This document shows positions 45,859 through 55,300 of a stretch of 64,000 nt of DNA, piece by piece; position 1 is the first letter of the stretch, and every line of letters begins with the position of its first letter. A program made the translations under genes and the position numbers. The stretch lies in the NCBI GenBank assembly GCA_004322045.1, contig SCRN01000031.1, positions 101,310 through 165,309 of the forward strand, in the 5' to 3' direction. This DNA comes from Paraburkholderia sp. GTDB lineage: Bacteria > Pseudomonadota > Gammaproteobacteria > Burkholderiales > Burkholderiaceae. Below the pieces are notes generated by a model, which was given only the letters and a program-made list of their open reading frames with translations, did not search any database and was not told the DNA's origin.

Positions 45859-47007
45859 ATGATCAAGGGTTTGGGAAGGTTTGCGTTGCGTGCCGCGACG
45901 GCGCTCGCGCTGTGCGTCGGCAGCGGCGCGGTGCAGGCGCAGCAGGTCATCAAAATTGGGGTGTCGGCCCCGTTGACGGGCGTGAGCGCGTCGAACGGCA
46001 AAGATATCGAGAACGGCGTTCGCCTTGCGCTCGAAGAGGCCAATGCTCAGCACATCAAGCTTGGGGGACAAGACGTTCGCTTCGAACTCGATGTGGTGGA
46101 TGACCAGGCCGACCCGCGTATCGGGGTGCAGGTCGCCCAAAAGCTCGTCGACGATGGGGTCGTCGCCGTCGTCGGCTACTACAACTCGGGTGTGGCGCTG
46201 CCTGCGTCGCAGGTCTTCGCGCAAGCAGGCATCCCCCTGATCGATCCCGCGGCGACGAATCCGACGATCACCCTTCGCGGCCTCGACAACATCTTTCGAA
46301 TCATCGCCACCGACGCGCAAAACTCCGGGAACGCGGGGCGATACGCCGTAACGGTGACTCACGCGAAGCGCATCGCGGTCATGGACGATCGCACGGCGTT
46401 TGGGCAAGGGGCGGTCGAGGAATTCAAGAAGGCCGTGCTGGCGGCCGGCGGACAGATCGTTGCCGCGGAATATACGAACGACAAGGCGGTCGAGTTCAAC
46501 GCGCAACTGACCAACCTGAAGGCCGCCAACGCCGATTTGCTTTATTTTGCCGGCAGCGACAATCAAGCGGCGCTTGTCACCAAGCGGATGAGGCAGCTCG
46601 GCATGAGCACGCAGTTCGTGGGCAGCGGCGGCATTGCGGATTCGATCTTCATCAACGTCGCCGGCAGCGCCGCCCAAGGCGCCATGGCCTGGGAATACGG
46701 CAGGCCCATCGATTCGCTGCCGCGAGGCAAGGCTTTCGCGGACAAATTCCGCAAACGCTTCGGCATGGACATCCTGACGTATTCGCCGTTTTCATACGAC
46801 TGCGGCGGCCTGGTGGTCGCGGCGATGAAGCAGGCGAACTCCGCTAAACCCGAGGTGTTCATGCGAGCCCTGCGAACGATCGACTATGACGGCATCACCG
46901 GCAAGATCGCTTTCGATGCGCACGGCGATTTGAAGAAGCCGGCATCGACGCTTTATCGCGTGGAGGGGGCGAAATGGGTGCCTGTCACCACCGTCGGCGC
47001 CGAATAG
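45859..47007 (+). CDS. LivK-like branched-chain/amide ABC transporter substrate-binding protein
   Basis: 382 residues. Signal peptide ending VQA-QQVIKIG at about 30. Periplasmic-binding fold type I: VIKIGVSAPLTGVSASNGKDIENGVRLALEEAN, DDQADPRIGVQVAQKLVDDGVVAVVG, and FAQAGIPLIDPAATNP. No permease or ATPase genes adjoin it, so it must use a Liv-type transporter encoded elsewhere. It is divergent from the BetI-like TetR regulator, with three operators between them. Confidence 0.88.
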   Translation: MIKGLGRFALRAATALALCVGSGAVQAQQVIKIGVSAPLTGVSASNGKDIENGVRLALEEANAQHIKLGGQDVRFELDVVDDQADPRIGVQVAQKLVDDGVVAVVGYYNSGVALPASQVFAQAGIPLIDPAATNPTITLRGLDNIFRIIATDAQNSGNAGRYAVTVTHAKRIAVMDDRTAFGQGAVEEFKKAVLAAGGQIVAAEYTNDKAVEFNAQLTNLKAANADLLYFAGSDNQAALVTKRMRQLGMSTQFVGSGGIADSIFINVAGSAAQGAMAWEYGRPIDSLPRGKAFADKFRKRFGMDILTYSPFSYDCGGLVVAAMKQANSAKPEVFMRALRTIDYDGITGKIAFDAHGDLKKPASTLYRVEGAKWVPVTTVGAE

Positions 47008-47325
47008 TTCGGGTCTAGCAGTTCGGCCCAAGTGCGACACAGGAGGCGAAGCGGCTCGCTTCGTCATCAAAAATTAAATAGGAGTCCTAAATAAAGCTTT
47101 GCACTCAATGAAAAGATCGCCCCGTCTTGCATCACGACGACCGATCCTGAGCATAAGGCGAGTTGAAGCAATAGGGCCTGATTTATTCAACAACTAATCT
47201 GCAAATACGGTTTTCATGCCGGGGCGCATGGGGCGCGGAGCCTTATTCGATAAGGGAAAACCCGCGATTTACGACCCGGCCCATTCCCTACGTAGTCCCG
47301 AAGTTCTTCCAAAGGAGTCAGCGCG

Positions 47326-48933
47326 ATGTCAGGTCCACAATTTCCGTTACCGGCGAACGAGCCGGAGGTGTCCTTCGGCAAGGGAACGGCGGCGGCAGTT
47401 GAGTTGAGCCGCGCGCTCGAGCGTCGCGAGGTCGTCGAGATCCCGACCGTCATCGGCGGGAAACGGTATTTCTCGAACGAAGTCGTCGAGGTGCGCGCCC
47501 CGCACGATACCGAGAGCCTGCTCGCGCGGATTCATCGTCCTACGCAAGCGCAAGTCAATGAAGCGATCGAAAGCTCGAAGGCCGTCGCCCGCGATTGGGC
47601 AAGCCTGACCCATGCGAGCCGCGCGACGATTTTGCATCGCGCCGCGGACATCGTCGCCACTCGCTTGCGCACCAAGATCAATGCAGCCACGATGCTCGGG
47701 CAGAGCAAGACGATCGATCAGGCCGAGCCGGACAGCGCATGCGAGCTGATCGACTTTCTGCGTTTCAACGCGTACAACGCGCAACGCGTCTATGCGGAAC
47801 AGCCGATGTCCGTGCCGACGGCCGTCAATCGTGCGGATTGGCGTCCGCTCGAAGGCTTCGTCTACGCGGTCTCGCCGTTCAACTTCACGGCGATCGGCGC
47901 CAATCTGACGACGGCCCCTGCCATCATGGGCAACACCGTGCTGTGGAAGCCGTCGGAAAAATCGGCGCTCGCCAATTACATCTTCTTCGAAGCATTGGAA
48001 GAAGCGGGGCTGCCGCCCGGCGTCATCAATTTCGTCCCCGGCGACGCGGAAATGACGACGCGTGCGGTGATGTCCTCCGCTGACCTTGCCGGTATTCACT
48101 TCACGGGCTCATCGGCCATTTTCCAATCGCTGTGGAAGGGCGTCGCATCGAAGGTCGACAGCTTCCGCACGATCCCTCGCCTCGTCGGTGAGACGGGCGG
48201 CAAGGACTTCGTCCTTGCGCATCCGTCGGCGAATGCGTCGGAAGTGGCGATCGCACTGATTCGCGGCGCGTTCGAGTATCAAGGGCAGAAGTGCAGCGCG
48301 GCGTCGCGCGCCTATATCCCGCGCAGCCTGTGGGCTTCGGTGAGCCAGGAACTGCGCGACCGATTGGCTGCCCTGAAGGTGGGCGACGTGGCCGATCCCG
48401 GTACCTTCATGGGCGCGGTGATTTCGCAAGCCTCGCACCAGAAGCTGTCCCGCGTGTTGGCGGCGGCCAAGGACGATCCGGCCGTCACGGTGATTTCGGG
48501 CGGCAGGACATGGTCGGAGCCGGGCTGGTTCGTCGAGCCCACCGTGCTGCAAGTGAGCGATCCGAAGCATGCACTCATGAAAGAAGAATTGTTCGGGCCT
48601 GTGATGTCGGTGTTCGTCTATGAAGACGGTGCGTGGGACGAAACGCTCGAGATCATCGATTCGACGAGTCCCTATGCGCTCACGGGTTCGATCTTCTGCA
48701 CGGACAGATTTGCCTTGCATCAGGCCGAGCACGTGCTGATCAACGCGGCGGGCAACCTGTACCTGAACGACAAGCCCACGGGCGCCATGATCGGTCAGCA
48801 GCCGTTCGGCGGCGGCCGTGCCAGCGGCACCAACGACAAGGCGGGTTCCTACCTGAACCTGCTGCGCTGGGCCTCGCCCCGTGTGGTCAAGGAAACGTAC
48901 TTGCCCCCGCGCGACTGGCAGTTCGGCGCCTGA
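47326..48933 (+). CDS. pruA: L-glutamate gamma-semialdehyde (1-pyrroline-5-carboxylate) dehydrogenase, stand-alone
   Basis: 535 residues with AAAGGAGT before the ATG. P5C dehydrogenase length and pattern: SPFNFTAIGANL (oxyanion Asn186), FTGSSAIFQSLWK, LVGETGGKDFV (general base Glu289), YQGQKCSAASR (nucleophile Cys323), PFGGGRASGTNDKAG. All catalytic residues are present. It oxidises glutamate semialdehyde to glutamate with NAD+. Its presence beside a PutA whose own dehydrogenase domain is degenerate suggests it supplies the second step. The 318-bp gap before it (47008-47325) shows only the leader; I see no gene or RNA there. Confidence 0.92.
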   Translation: MSGPQFPLPANEPEVSFGKGTAAAVELSRALERREVVEIPTVIGGKRYFSNEVVEVRAPHDTESLLARIHRPTQAQVNEAIESSKAVARDWASLTHASRATILHRAADIVATRLRTKINAATMLGQSKTIDQAEPDSACELIDFLRFNAYNAQRVYAEQPMSVPTAVNRADWRPLEGFVYAVSPFNFTAIGANLTTAPAIMGNTVLWKPSEKSALANYIFFEALEEAGLPPGVINFVPGDAEMTTRAVMSSADLAGIHFTGSSAIFQSLWKGVASKVDSFRTIPRLVGETGGKDFVLAHPSANASEVAIALIRGAFEYQGQKCSAASRAYIPRSLWASVSQELRDRLAALKVGDVADPGTFMGAVISQASHQKLSRVLAAAKDDPAVTVISGGRTWSEPGWFVEPTVLQVSDPKHALMKEELFGPVMSVFVYEDGAWDETLEIIDSTSPYALTGSIFCTDRFALHQAEHVLINAAGNLYLNDKPTGAMIGQQPFGGGRASGTNDKAGSYLNLLRWASPRVVKETYLPPRDWQFGA

Positions 48934-48976
48934 CGAGCGAGTGCGGCTATTGCCAAGCAACCCCTAAGGAATTGCG

Positions 48977-50053
48977 ATGTCGACGATTGTCTCTTTCAAG
49001 AACGTCCAAAAAACCTACGACGGCGAAACGCTCGTGGTGAAGAACCTGAACCTCGAGATTCGCGAGGGCGAGTTTCTCACGATGCTCGGGCCGTCCGGAT
49101 CGGGTAAGACGACGTGTCTCATGATGCTGGCAGGGTTCGAAACCGCCACGCACGGCGAGATTCTTCTTCAGGGTAAGCCGATCAATCGCATTCCGCCGGA
49201 GCGCCGCAACATCGGCATGGTGTTTCAAAGCTATGCGCTGTTTCCGCATAAATCCGTTGCGGAGAACCTTGCGTTCCCGTTGCGGGTGCGCAAGGTGTCG
49301 AAAGACGAGATCGCGAGGAAGGTGAAGCGCGCGCTCAACATGGTGAACATGGAAAAATTCGCCAATCGCATGCCCGGCCAGCTCTCCGGTGGCCAGCAAC
49401 AGCGTATCGCCGTCGCTCGGGCGCTGGTGTTCGAACCGGCGCTCGTGTTGATGGACGAGCCGCTCGGCGCGCTCGACAAGCAACTGCGCGAGCAGATGCA
49501 GTACGAAATCAAGCAGATCCACGAGCAGAGCGGCCTCACCGTTGTCTACGTGACGCACGATCAGAGCGAGGCGATGACGATGTCCGATCGCATTGCGGTT
49601 TTCAACAACGGCGTCATTCAGCAACTTGCTTCGCCGCCCGAACTGTACGAGAAACCCGAGAACGCATTCGTCGCACGCTTTATCGGCGAAAGCAACGAAT
49701 TGCGGGGGACCGTCGCGTCGGTCGATCGCGAGCGTTGCACGGTCCGGATCGACGGCGGGCACAGCATCGTCGCGAGCACGGGCGCCGCAATGCATGCGGC
49801 TGGCGCCACCAGCGTTTCGCTGCGGCCCGAGCGCATCGTCGTCGGCGAGCAGGCGCGCGCATGCGACAACGTCTTCAACGGCGGGGTCAAGGATCTCATC
49901 TATTACGGAGATCACCTGCGGGTCGTCATGCAAGTGTGCGGGCGTCACGACTTCATCGTGAAACTGCCCAACGACGGGGCCGCGCGCAAGTTGCGCATCG
50001 GCGACTCGGTGGACGTGGGCTGGATGGCCGATGCCTGCCGCGCGCTGCAGTAA
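48977..50053 (+). CDS. PotA-like ABC transporter ATP-binding protein
   Basis: 358 residues. Walker [10 protein letters not shown] (about 38-46), Q-loop [13 protein letters not shown], signature [15 protein letters not shown], Walker [14 protein letters not shown], switch YVTHDQSEA. The C-terminal TOBE-like domain (about 240-358) is typical of polyamine/opine/spermidine importers. First of three transporter genes, with the two permeases following. It starts 43 bp after pruA, so the P5C dehydrogenase and transporter may be co-transcribed. Confidence 0.92.
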   Translation: MSTIVSFKNVQKTYDGETLVVKNLNLEIREGEFLTMLGPSGSGKTTCLMMLAGFETATHGEILLQGKPINRIPPERRNIGMVFQSYALFPHKSVAENLAFPLRVRKVSKDEIARKVKRALNMVNMEKFANRMPGQLSGGQQQRIAVARALVFEPALVLMDEPLGALDKQLREQMQYEIKQIHEQSGLTVVYVTHDQSEAMTMSDRIAVFNNGVIQQLASPPELYEKPENAFVARFIGESNELRGTVASVDRERCTVRIDGGHSIVASTGAAMHAAGATSVSLRPERIVVGEQARACDNVFNGGVKDLIYYGDHLRVVMQVCGRHDFIVKLPNDGAARKLRIGDSVDVGWMADACRALQ

Positions 50054-50122
50054 AGCCGGGTCGAACGTAATCGCATTCCGTTGTTGCATCGAGTAGGAGG
50101 GTGCGGTATCTACCGCCGAACC

Positions 50123-51406
50123 ATGATGATTTTGCCAACTGATGTTGCGGTACCGCGGGGCGACGCCGAGCAGGGGGTCGTGGCCGATTCGAGAAGCCTC
50201 AAAGCGAAGCTGCGCAGTGCGGAGCGCGCCGAGCGCGCCAAGGCTGCGATGCTCGTTTTTCCGCTGCTTGCGTTCCTCCTCGTCACGTTTCTCGTTCCGA
50301 TCGGGAGCCTGCTGCTGAAGAGTTTTCGCGATCCGGTCGTTTCCCTGGAATTGCCGCATGCGGCGAGGTTGTTGCACGACTGGAGCCCCGCGGCGGGCCA
50401 ACTGCCGGGCGAGCACGTGTACGAGGCCTTCGGCCGAGACTTGTTGGCCATCAAAGGAACGGACGGCATGAGCCGCGTCGCGTCGCGCTTGAACTATGAC
50501 GACACAGGCATGCGCAGTCTCATCATGAAGACGGCGCGCCGCCTCGGAGAAAGCACCGATGGAACGTGGCGTCAGCGCTTCTCCAAGATCGATCCGCGCT
50601 GGGACGAGGTGAGGTCGTGGTCGACGCTCAAGTATGCGGCCTCGCCGTGGACGCTCGGGTATTACTTGAAGGCCTTCGACTTCACGCGCGACGAACGGGG
50701 CGCCATCGTCAGGCAACCCGATGGCCAGCGGCTTTATGTCGACGTGTTCGTCAAGACTGCGTGGGTCAGCATTTCGGTGAGCGTGCTGTGCCTCTTGCTC
50801 GGCTATCCGGTCGCGTATTTTCTCGCCAACATTCCGGCTCGCTACAGCAACCTGTTCATGATTCTCGTATTGCTGCCGTTCTGGACGTCGATCCTCGTGC
50901 GCACCACGGCCTGGGTGGTGGTGCTGCAGACGCACGGCGTGCTGAACGATATTCTCATTCGGCTGGGATTGACGGATCACGCACTGGCGCTGATCTATAA
51001 CCGATTCGGCGTGCTGGTCGCAATGACGCACATTCTGCTGCCGTACGCGATCCTATCGTTGTACAGCGTGATGAAAGGCGTGCCGAATCTCTATGTCAAA
51101 GCGGCGCGTTCGCTGGGCGCGGGGCCAGTGCGGTCCTTTTTCGAAGTCTACTTCCCGCAGACGCTGCCGGGCGTCGGCGCCGCGGGCATGCTCACGTTCA
51201 TTCTCGCCGTGGGGTACTACATCACGCCCGCCATCGTGGGCGGCCCCGACGACCAACTCGCGAGCTACTACATCGCCTATCACGTCAACACGACGCTCAA
51301 TTGGGGGCTCGCAAGTGCGCTCGCTTCGATCCTCCTCGCGGGCGTGCTCATCGTCTACGGCCTGTTCGTGAAACTCACCGGCGGCGCCGGCGTGAAACTG
51401 GGGTAA
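50123..51406 (+). CDS. PotB-like ABC transporter permease
   Basis: 427 residues from the ATG at 50123. An AGGAGG about 25 bp upstream is poorly spaced; TTG starts at 50081/50084 are alternatives, so the start is uncertain. TM1 about 42-65, then a large extra periplasmic domain of about 150 residues before TM2, then five more helices with the EAA loop AARSLGAGPVRSFFEVYFPQTLPG. It is longer than PotB (about 285) because of that insertion, as seen in some opine/polyamine permeases. Confidence 0.88.
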   Translation: MMILPTDVAVPRGDAEQGVVADSRSLKAKLRSAERAERAKAAMLVFPLLAFLLVTFLVPIGSLLLKSFRDPVVSLELPHAARLLHDWSPAAGQLPGEHVYEAFGRDLLAIKGTDGMSRVASRLNYDDTGMRSLIMKTARRLGESTDGTWRQRFSKIDPRWDEVRSWSTLKYAASPWTLGYYLKAFDFTRDERGAIVRQPDGQRLYVDVFVKTAWVSISVSVLCLLLGYPVAYFLANIPARYSNLFMILVLLPFWTSILVRTTAWVVVLQTHGVLNDILIRLGLTDHALALIYNRFGVLVAMTHILLPYAILSLYSVMKGVPNLYVKAARSLGAGPVRSFFEVYFPQTLPGVGAAGMLTFILAVGYYITPAIVGGPDDQLASYYIAYHVNTTLNWGLASALASILLAGVLIVYGLFVKLTGGAGVKLG

Positions 51407-51411
51407 GCCAA

Positions 51412-52248
51412 ATGTTCAGTTTTCCTGCCTATGTGACGGTGTGGGGTCGTCTGGGACGATTCGCATTTATCGGCGTGTCGCTGCTGGTGTTGCTGTTCTT
51501 GGTGTCGCCCGTCCTAGTCGTGATGCCGCTCTCGTTCAACTCGCAGCCGTATTTCACCTATCCGCTGCCGGGGTTGAGCCTGCGCTGGTACCGAGCGTTC
51601 ATCGACAGCCCCGAGTGGATGCTGGCGTTGAAGAACACGATGATCACCGGCGTGGCTTCGACCTTCATTGCGAGCGTACTCGGGGTGATGGCTTCGCTTG
51701 GGCTCACCAATCCGCGCTTGAAAGGCAAGGCTTTCATCACGGGCGTGCTGGTGTCACCGATGATCGTGCCGCTCATCATCACGGCGGTCGGCGTGTACTT
51801 CGCCTTCAGCCCGCTGGGGCTCACGGGTAGCTTGAGCGGCCTGATCCTCGCGCACGCCGCGCTCGGTGTGCCGTTCGTCGTCGTGACGGTGACGGCTACG
51901 CTGGCCGGCTTCAATGAGGCGCTCTCGCGCGCGGGCCGCAGTCTGGGCGCATCGCCGTTGCGCGTGTTCCTGCAAGTGAAGTTGCCGATCATCGCGCCCG
52001 GCGTCGTCTCCGGCGCGCTGTTTGCATTCGCGACCTCGTTCGACGAGATCGTCGTCGCTTTGTTCTTGACGGGTCCCGATCAACGAACGGTGCCGCGCGA
52101 AATGTGGGCGGGGATTCGCGAGCAACTGAGCCCAACGATTCTCGCGGTCGCCACGATTCTCGTCGTCGTCTCGACGCTGCTTCTGCTGACGCTCGAACTA
52201 CTGCGCCGCAGAACGGAGCGCCTGCGCGGCGTTGCCGGAGCTTTCTGA
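51412..52248 (+). CDS. PotC-like ABC transporter permease
   Basis: 278 residues from the ATG at 51412, 5 bp after the previous gene. Six membrane helices. Signature loop NEALSRAGRSLGASPLRVFLQVKLP docks the ATPase. SFDEIVVALFLTGPDQRTVPREMW near the end is typical of PotC/PotI. Completes the importer; the likely binding protein is at 42352. Confidence 0.9.
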   Translation: MFSFPAYVTVWGRLGRFAFIGVSLLVLLFLVSPVLVVMPLSFNSQPYFTYPLPGLSLRWYRAFIDSPEWMLALKNTMITGVASTFIASVLGVMASLGLTNPRLKGKAFITGVLVSPMIVPLIITAVGVYFAFSPLGLTGSLSGLILAHAALGVPFVVVTVTATLAGFNEALSRAGRSLGASPLRVFLQVKLPIIAPGVVSGALFAFATSFDEIVVALFLTGPDQRTVPREMWAGIREQLSPTILAVATILVVVSTLLLLTLELLRRRTERLRGVAGAF

Positions 52249-52305
52249 ACGGACGGCGAGCGCTCGGCTTGCCGTCTCCGAAGTTTACCTACCGAACCTC
52301 TCATC

Positions 52306-55300
52306 ATGCTGTCGGAAATCGAAACCATGCGGACCGTCGCGACGGATCTAGCCACTCTGCGTCAACGCATTCACGATGCATCGGCGATGCGCGAAGAGGA
52401 AGCGGTCCAAGCACTCATGCAAGACGCGCGTATGGACGCGCCTACGCTCGCGCAAGCGCAGGATCTGGCGGCGCGGCTGGCGCAGGGCGTGCGCGATGCG
52501 CGGATCGATGCGGGCGGCGTCGATCTATTGACGCAGGAATTCTCGCTCGACAGTCGCGAAGGCATCGCGTTGATGTGTCTTGCCGAAGCGATGCTGCGGA
52601 TCCCCGACACTGAAACGCGCAATCAATTGATTTGCGACAAGATCGTCGATGCCGATTGGCGCGCGCATATCGGCAAGTCGCCGTCGGTGTTCGTGAACGC
52701 CACGGCATGGGGCCTGCTCGTGACCGGCAAGCTCCTCAAGCAGCCCGATGAGAATGCGTTGGCCGAAGCGTTGACGCGGGTGGTGCGCAAGGGTGGGGAA
52801 GCGGTCGTGCGGGCGGGCGTCGCGTATGCGATGCGGATGCTGGGCAAGCAATTCGTTACGGGTCAAACCATCGAAGAGGCGATCGGCGAAGCCAAAAAAC
52901 GCGAATCGGGCGGCTACCGATACACCTACGACATGCTGGGCGAAGCCGCGTTGACCGATGAGGATGCGCGCGCCTATTTCGAATCGTATCGGCACGCGAT
53001 CGAGGCGATCGGAAAGGACGCCCAAGCGCGCGGCCCGATCGATGGCCCCGGCGTGTCGGTCAAGATTTCGGGCCTGCACCCGCGCTACGAATTGATGCAG
53101 CGCGAGCGCGTGCTGGCCGAGCTTTACCCGCGCTTGTTGGAGCTCGCACAGTTGGCAAAGCGCTACGGCATCGGTTTTCACTTGGACCAAGAAGAGTCGG
53201 CTCGCTTCGAGTTGACGCTCGACATGCTCGAGAGGCTGTGCCACGAACCTGGCCTGCGCGGCTGGAACGGTATCGGGATTTCGCTGCAGGCTTATCAGAA
53301 GCGCGGCCGCGCGGTGGCCGATTGGATCATCGCGCTCGCGCGCTCGACCGGGCGGCGAATCAACATTCGGCTGGTCAAAGGGGCGTACTGGGATACTGAA
53401 ATCAAGCTGGCCCAAGATGCGGGCGCGGCCGGTTATCCCGTCTTCACGCGCAAGGTGCATTCCGACGTGAGCTACATTGCCTGCGCGAAGGTGTTGTTGA
53501 ACGCGCCCGACGCGATCTTCCCGCAATTCGCGACGCACAACGCTTTCACTATCGCGGCGGTGCATACGCTCGCGCAGGGGAAGGATTACGAATTCCAATG
53601 TCTGCATGGCATGGGCGAAACGGTTTACGACCAAGTCGTCGGGCCGCAAAGGCTCGGCCGTGCATGCCGAATCTACGCGCCGGTCGGCCCGCATGCGACG
53701 CTGCTGGCCTATCTCGTGCGGCGCTTGCTCGAAAACGGCGCAAATTCGTCTTTCGTCAACCAGATCGTCGATCCGACCGTCAGCATTGCCGATCTCGTCG
53801 AGGATCCCGTTGCGCGCGCTGCGCGCACGGGCGGTAAGCCCCACGCGGGCATTCCGGCGCCGAGCGCCGTGCTTCCGGGGCGCGCGAATGCGGCTGCATT
53901 GAGCTTCGCCGATTCGGTTGCGTTCGATGCCGCCGTTGCGCAGATTCGCAGTGAGCGCGTCGCGGCGCGGACGATCGTGGCGGGCGATGTCGCTGCGGGA
54001 CGTGCATCGGGCGCAATGCGCGTCGTCTACAGTGCGGGCGACGCGGCTGAAGCGATCGGTACCGTGACGGACGGCGGCTTGGGTGACGTTGCTCGAGCCT
54101 TGGCTACAGCGGAAACGGCTGCCATGGCACAAGCGCGCACGTCGACGGCCGAACGCGCTTCGATGTTGGCGAGCGTGGCCGATGAAATCGAGCGTTCCAG
54201 TGCGCGGCTCGGTGCATTGCTGGTGTTGGAGAGCGGGGCCACGTTGGCGGAAGCTGCCGATGAAGTGCGAAGTGCAATCAACCTGTGTCGCTTGTACGCC
54301 TATCAGCTCCACACCGACGGGCGGCTGGACGCTGCGCGGCCGCTCGGCGTGGTCGTCAACTTGACGCCTGCGTCGTCGCCGCTCGCGACATTTGTCGGTC
54401 AGGTTGCCGCGTCGCTTGCAGCGGGCAATGTCGTAGTCGCCAAACCGTCCACCGATGCATCGCTGATCACGTTCGAAGCGGTGCGAGCGTTCCATCGTGC
54501 AGGCCTAGGCGAAAGCGTTCTTCAATACGTGCCCGGCGAGGGCGGGACGGTGGGCCAGGCGCTCGTATCGGACGCGCGTGTCGGTGCAGTCGTGTTTGCG
54601 GGAACGGCGAAGGCGGCGCGATCGATCGCGGCCGAGCTGGCCAATCGGGCCGAGCCACCAAAGTTCCTCAGCGCCGTCGCCAGCGTCAACGCCATGATCG
54701 TCGATAGCTCCGCGTTACCCGAGCAGGTGATCTCCGATGCGCTCCTCTCCGCCTTCAAAGGCGCAGGACAGGCGGCATCGTCGCTTCGTTTGCTATGTCT
54801 GCAGGATTCGACTGCGGACAAGGTGCTCGCCATGCTCAAAGGCATGCTGAGCGAACGCAGGACCGGTAGCCCGCTCAATGCCGCGTCGGACATCGGACCG
54901 GTTGCGACGCGCCAGGTTCGCGAGCGCATGGAGGCCTATGTCGAGCACATGGGGCGAAAGGGATTTTCGGTGACGCGTGGCAAGCTTTCCGATGTCGATG
55001 AAAAGGCCAACTTCGTCGCCCCGACGATCGTAGACCTCGGCGAGGCGGACTCGCTTGCATCGCTCGATGCGACGGTGACGGGGCCTATCCTGCACGTCGT
55101 GCGGTTCAAAACCGGCCAAATGGCGGCGCTACTCGCGCAGCTCGGCGCGATGGGCTGTGCCGTCCAAGGATTGCACACGCGCATCAACGAGGCGACGGGC
55201 AGACTCCTGTCGAACACGAAAGCGAACAGCGTCTGCATCAATCGCGCAATGCAAGGCGCGTTCGTCGGGATGCAGCCGTTCGGCGGCGTGGGCGCCTGCG

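Noticed and set aside
48947..51031. Long minus-strand open frame of about 690 codons
   Set aside because: Antisense to the PotABC-like genes; composition is His/Arg-rich shadow sequence with no recognisable domain.
52525..54495. Long minus-strand open frame of about 650 codons
   Set aside because: Antisense to putA, which is confirmed by PRODH motifs.
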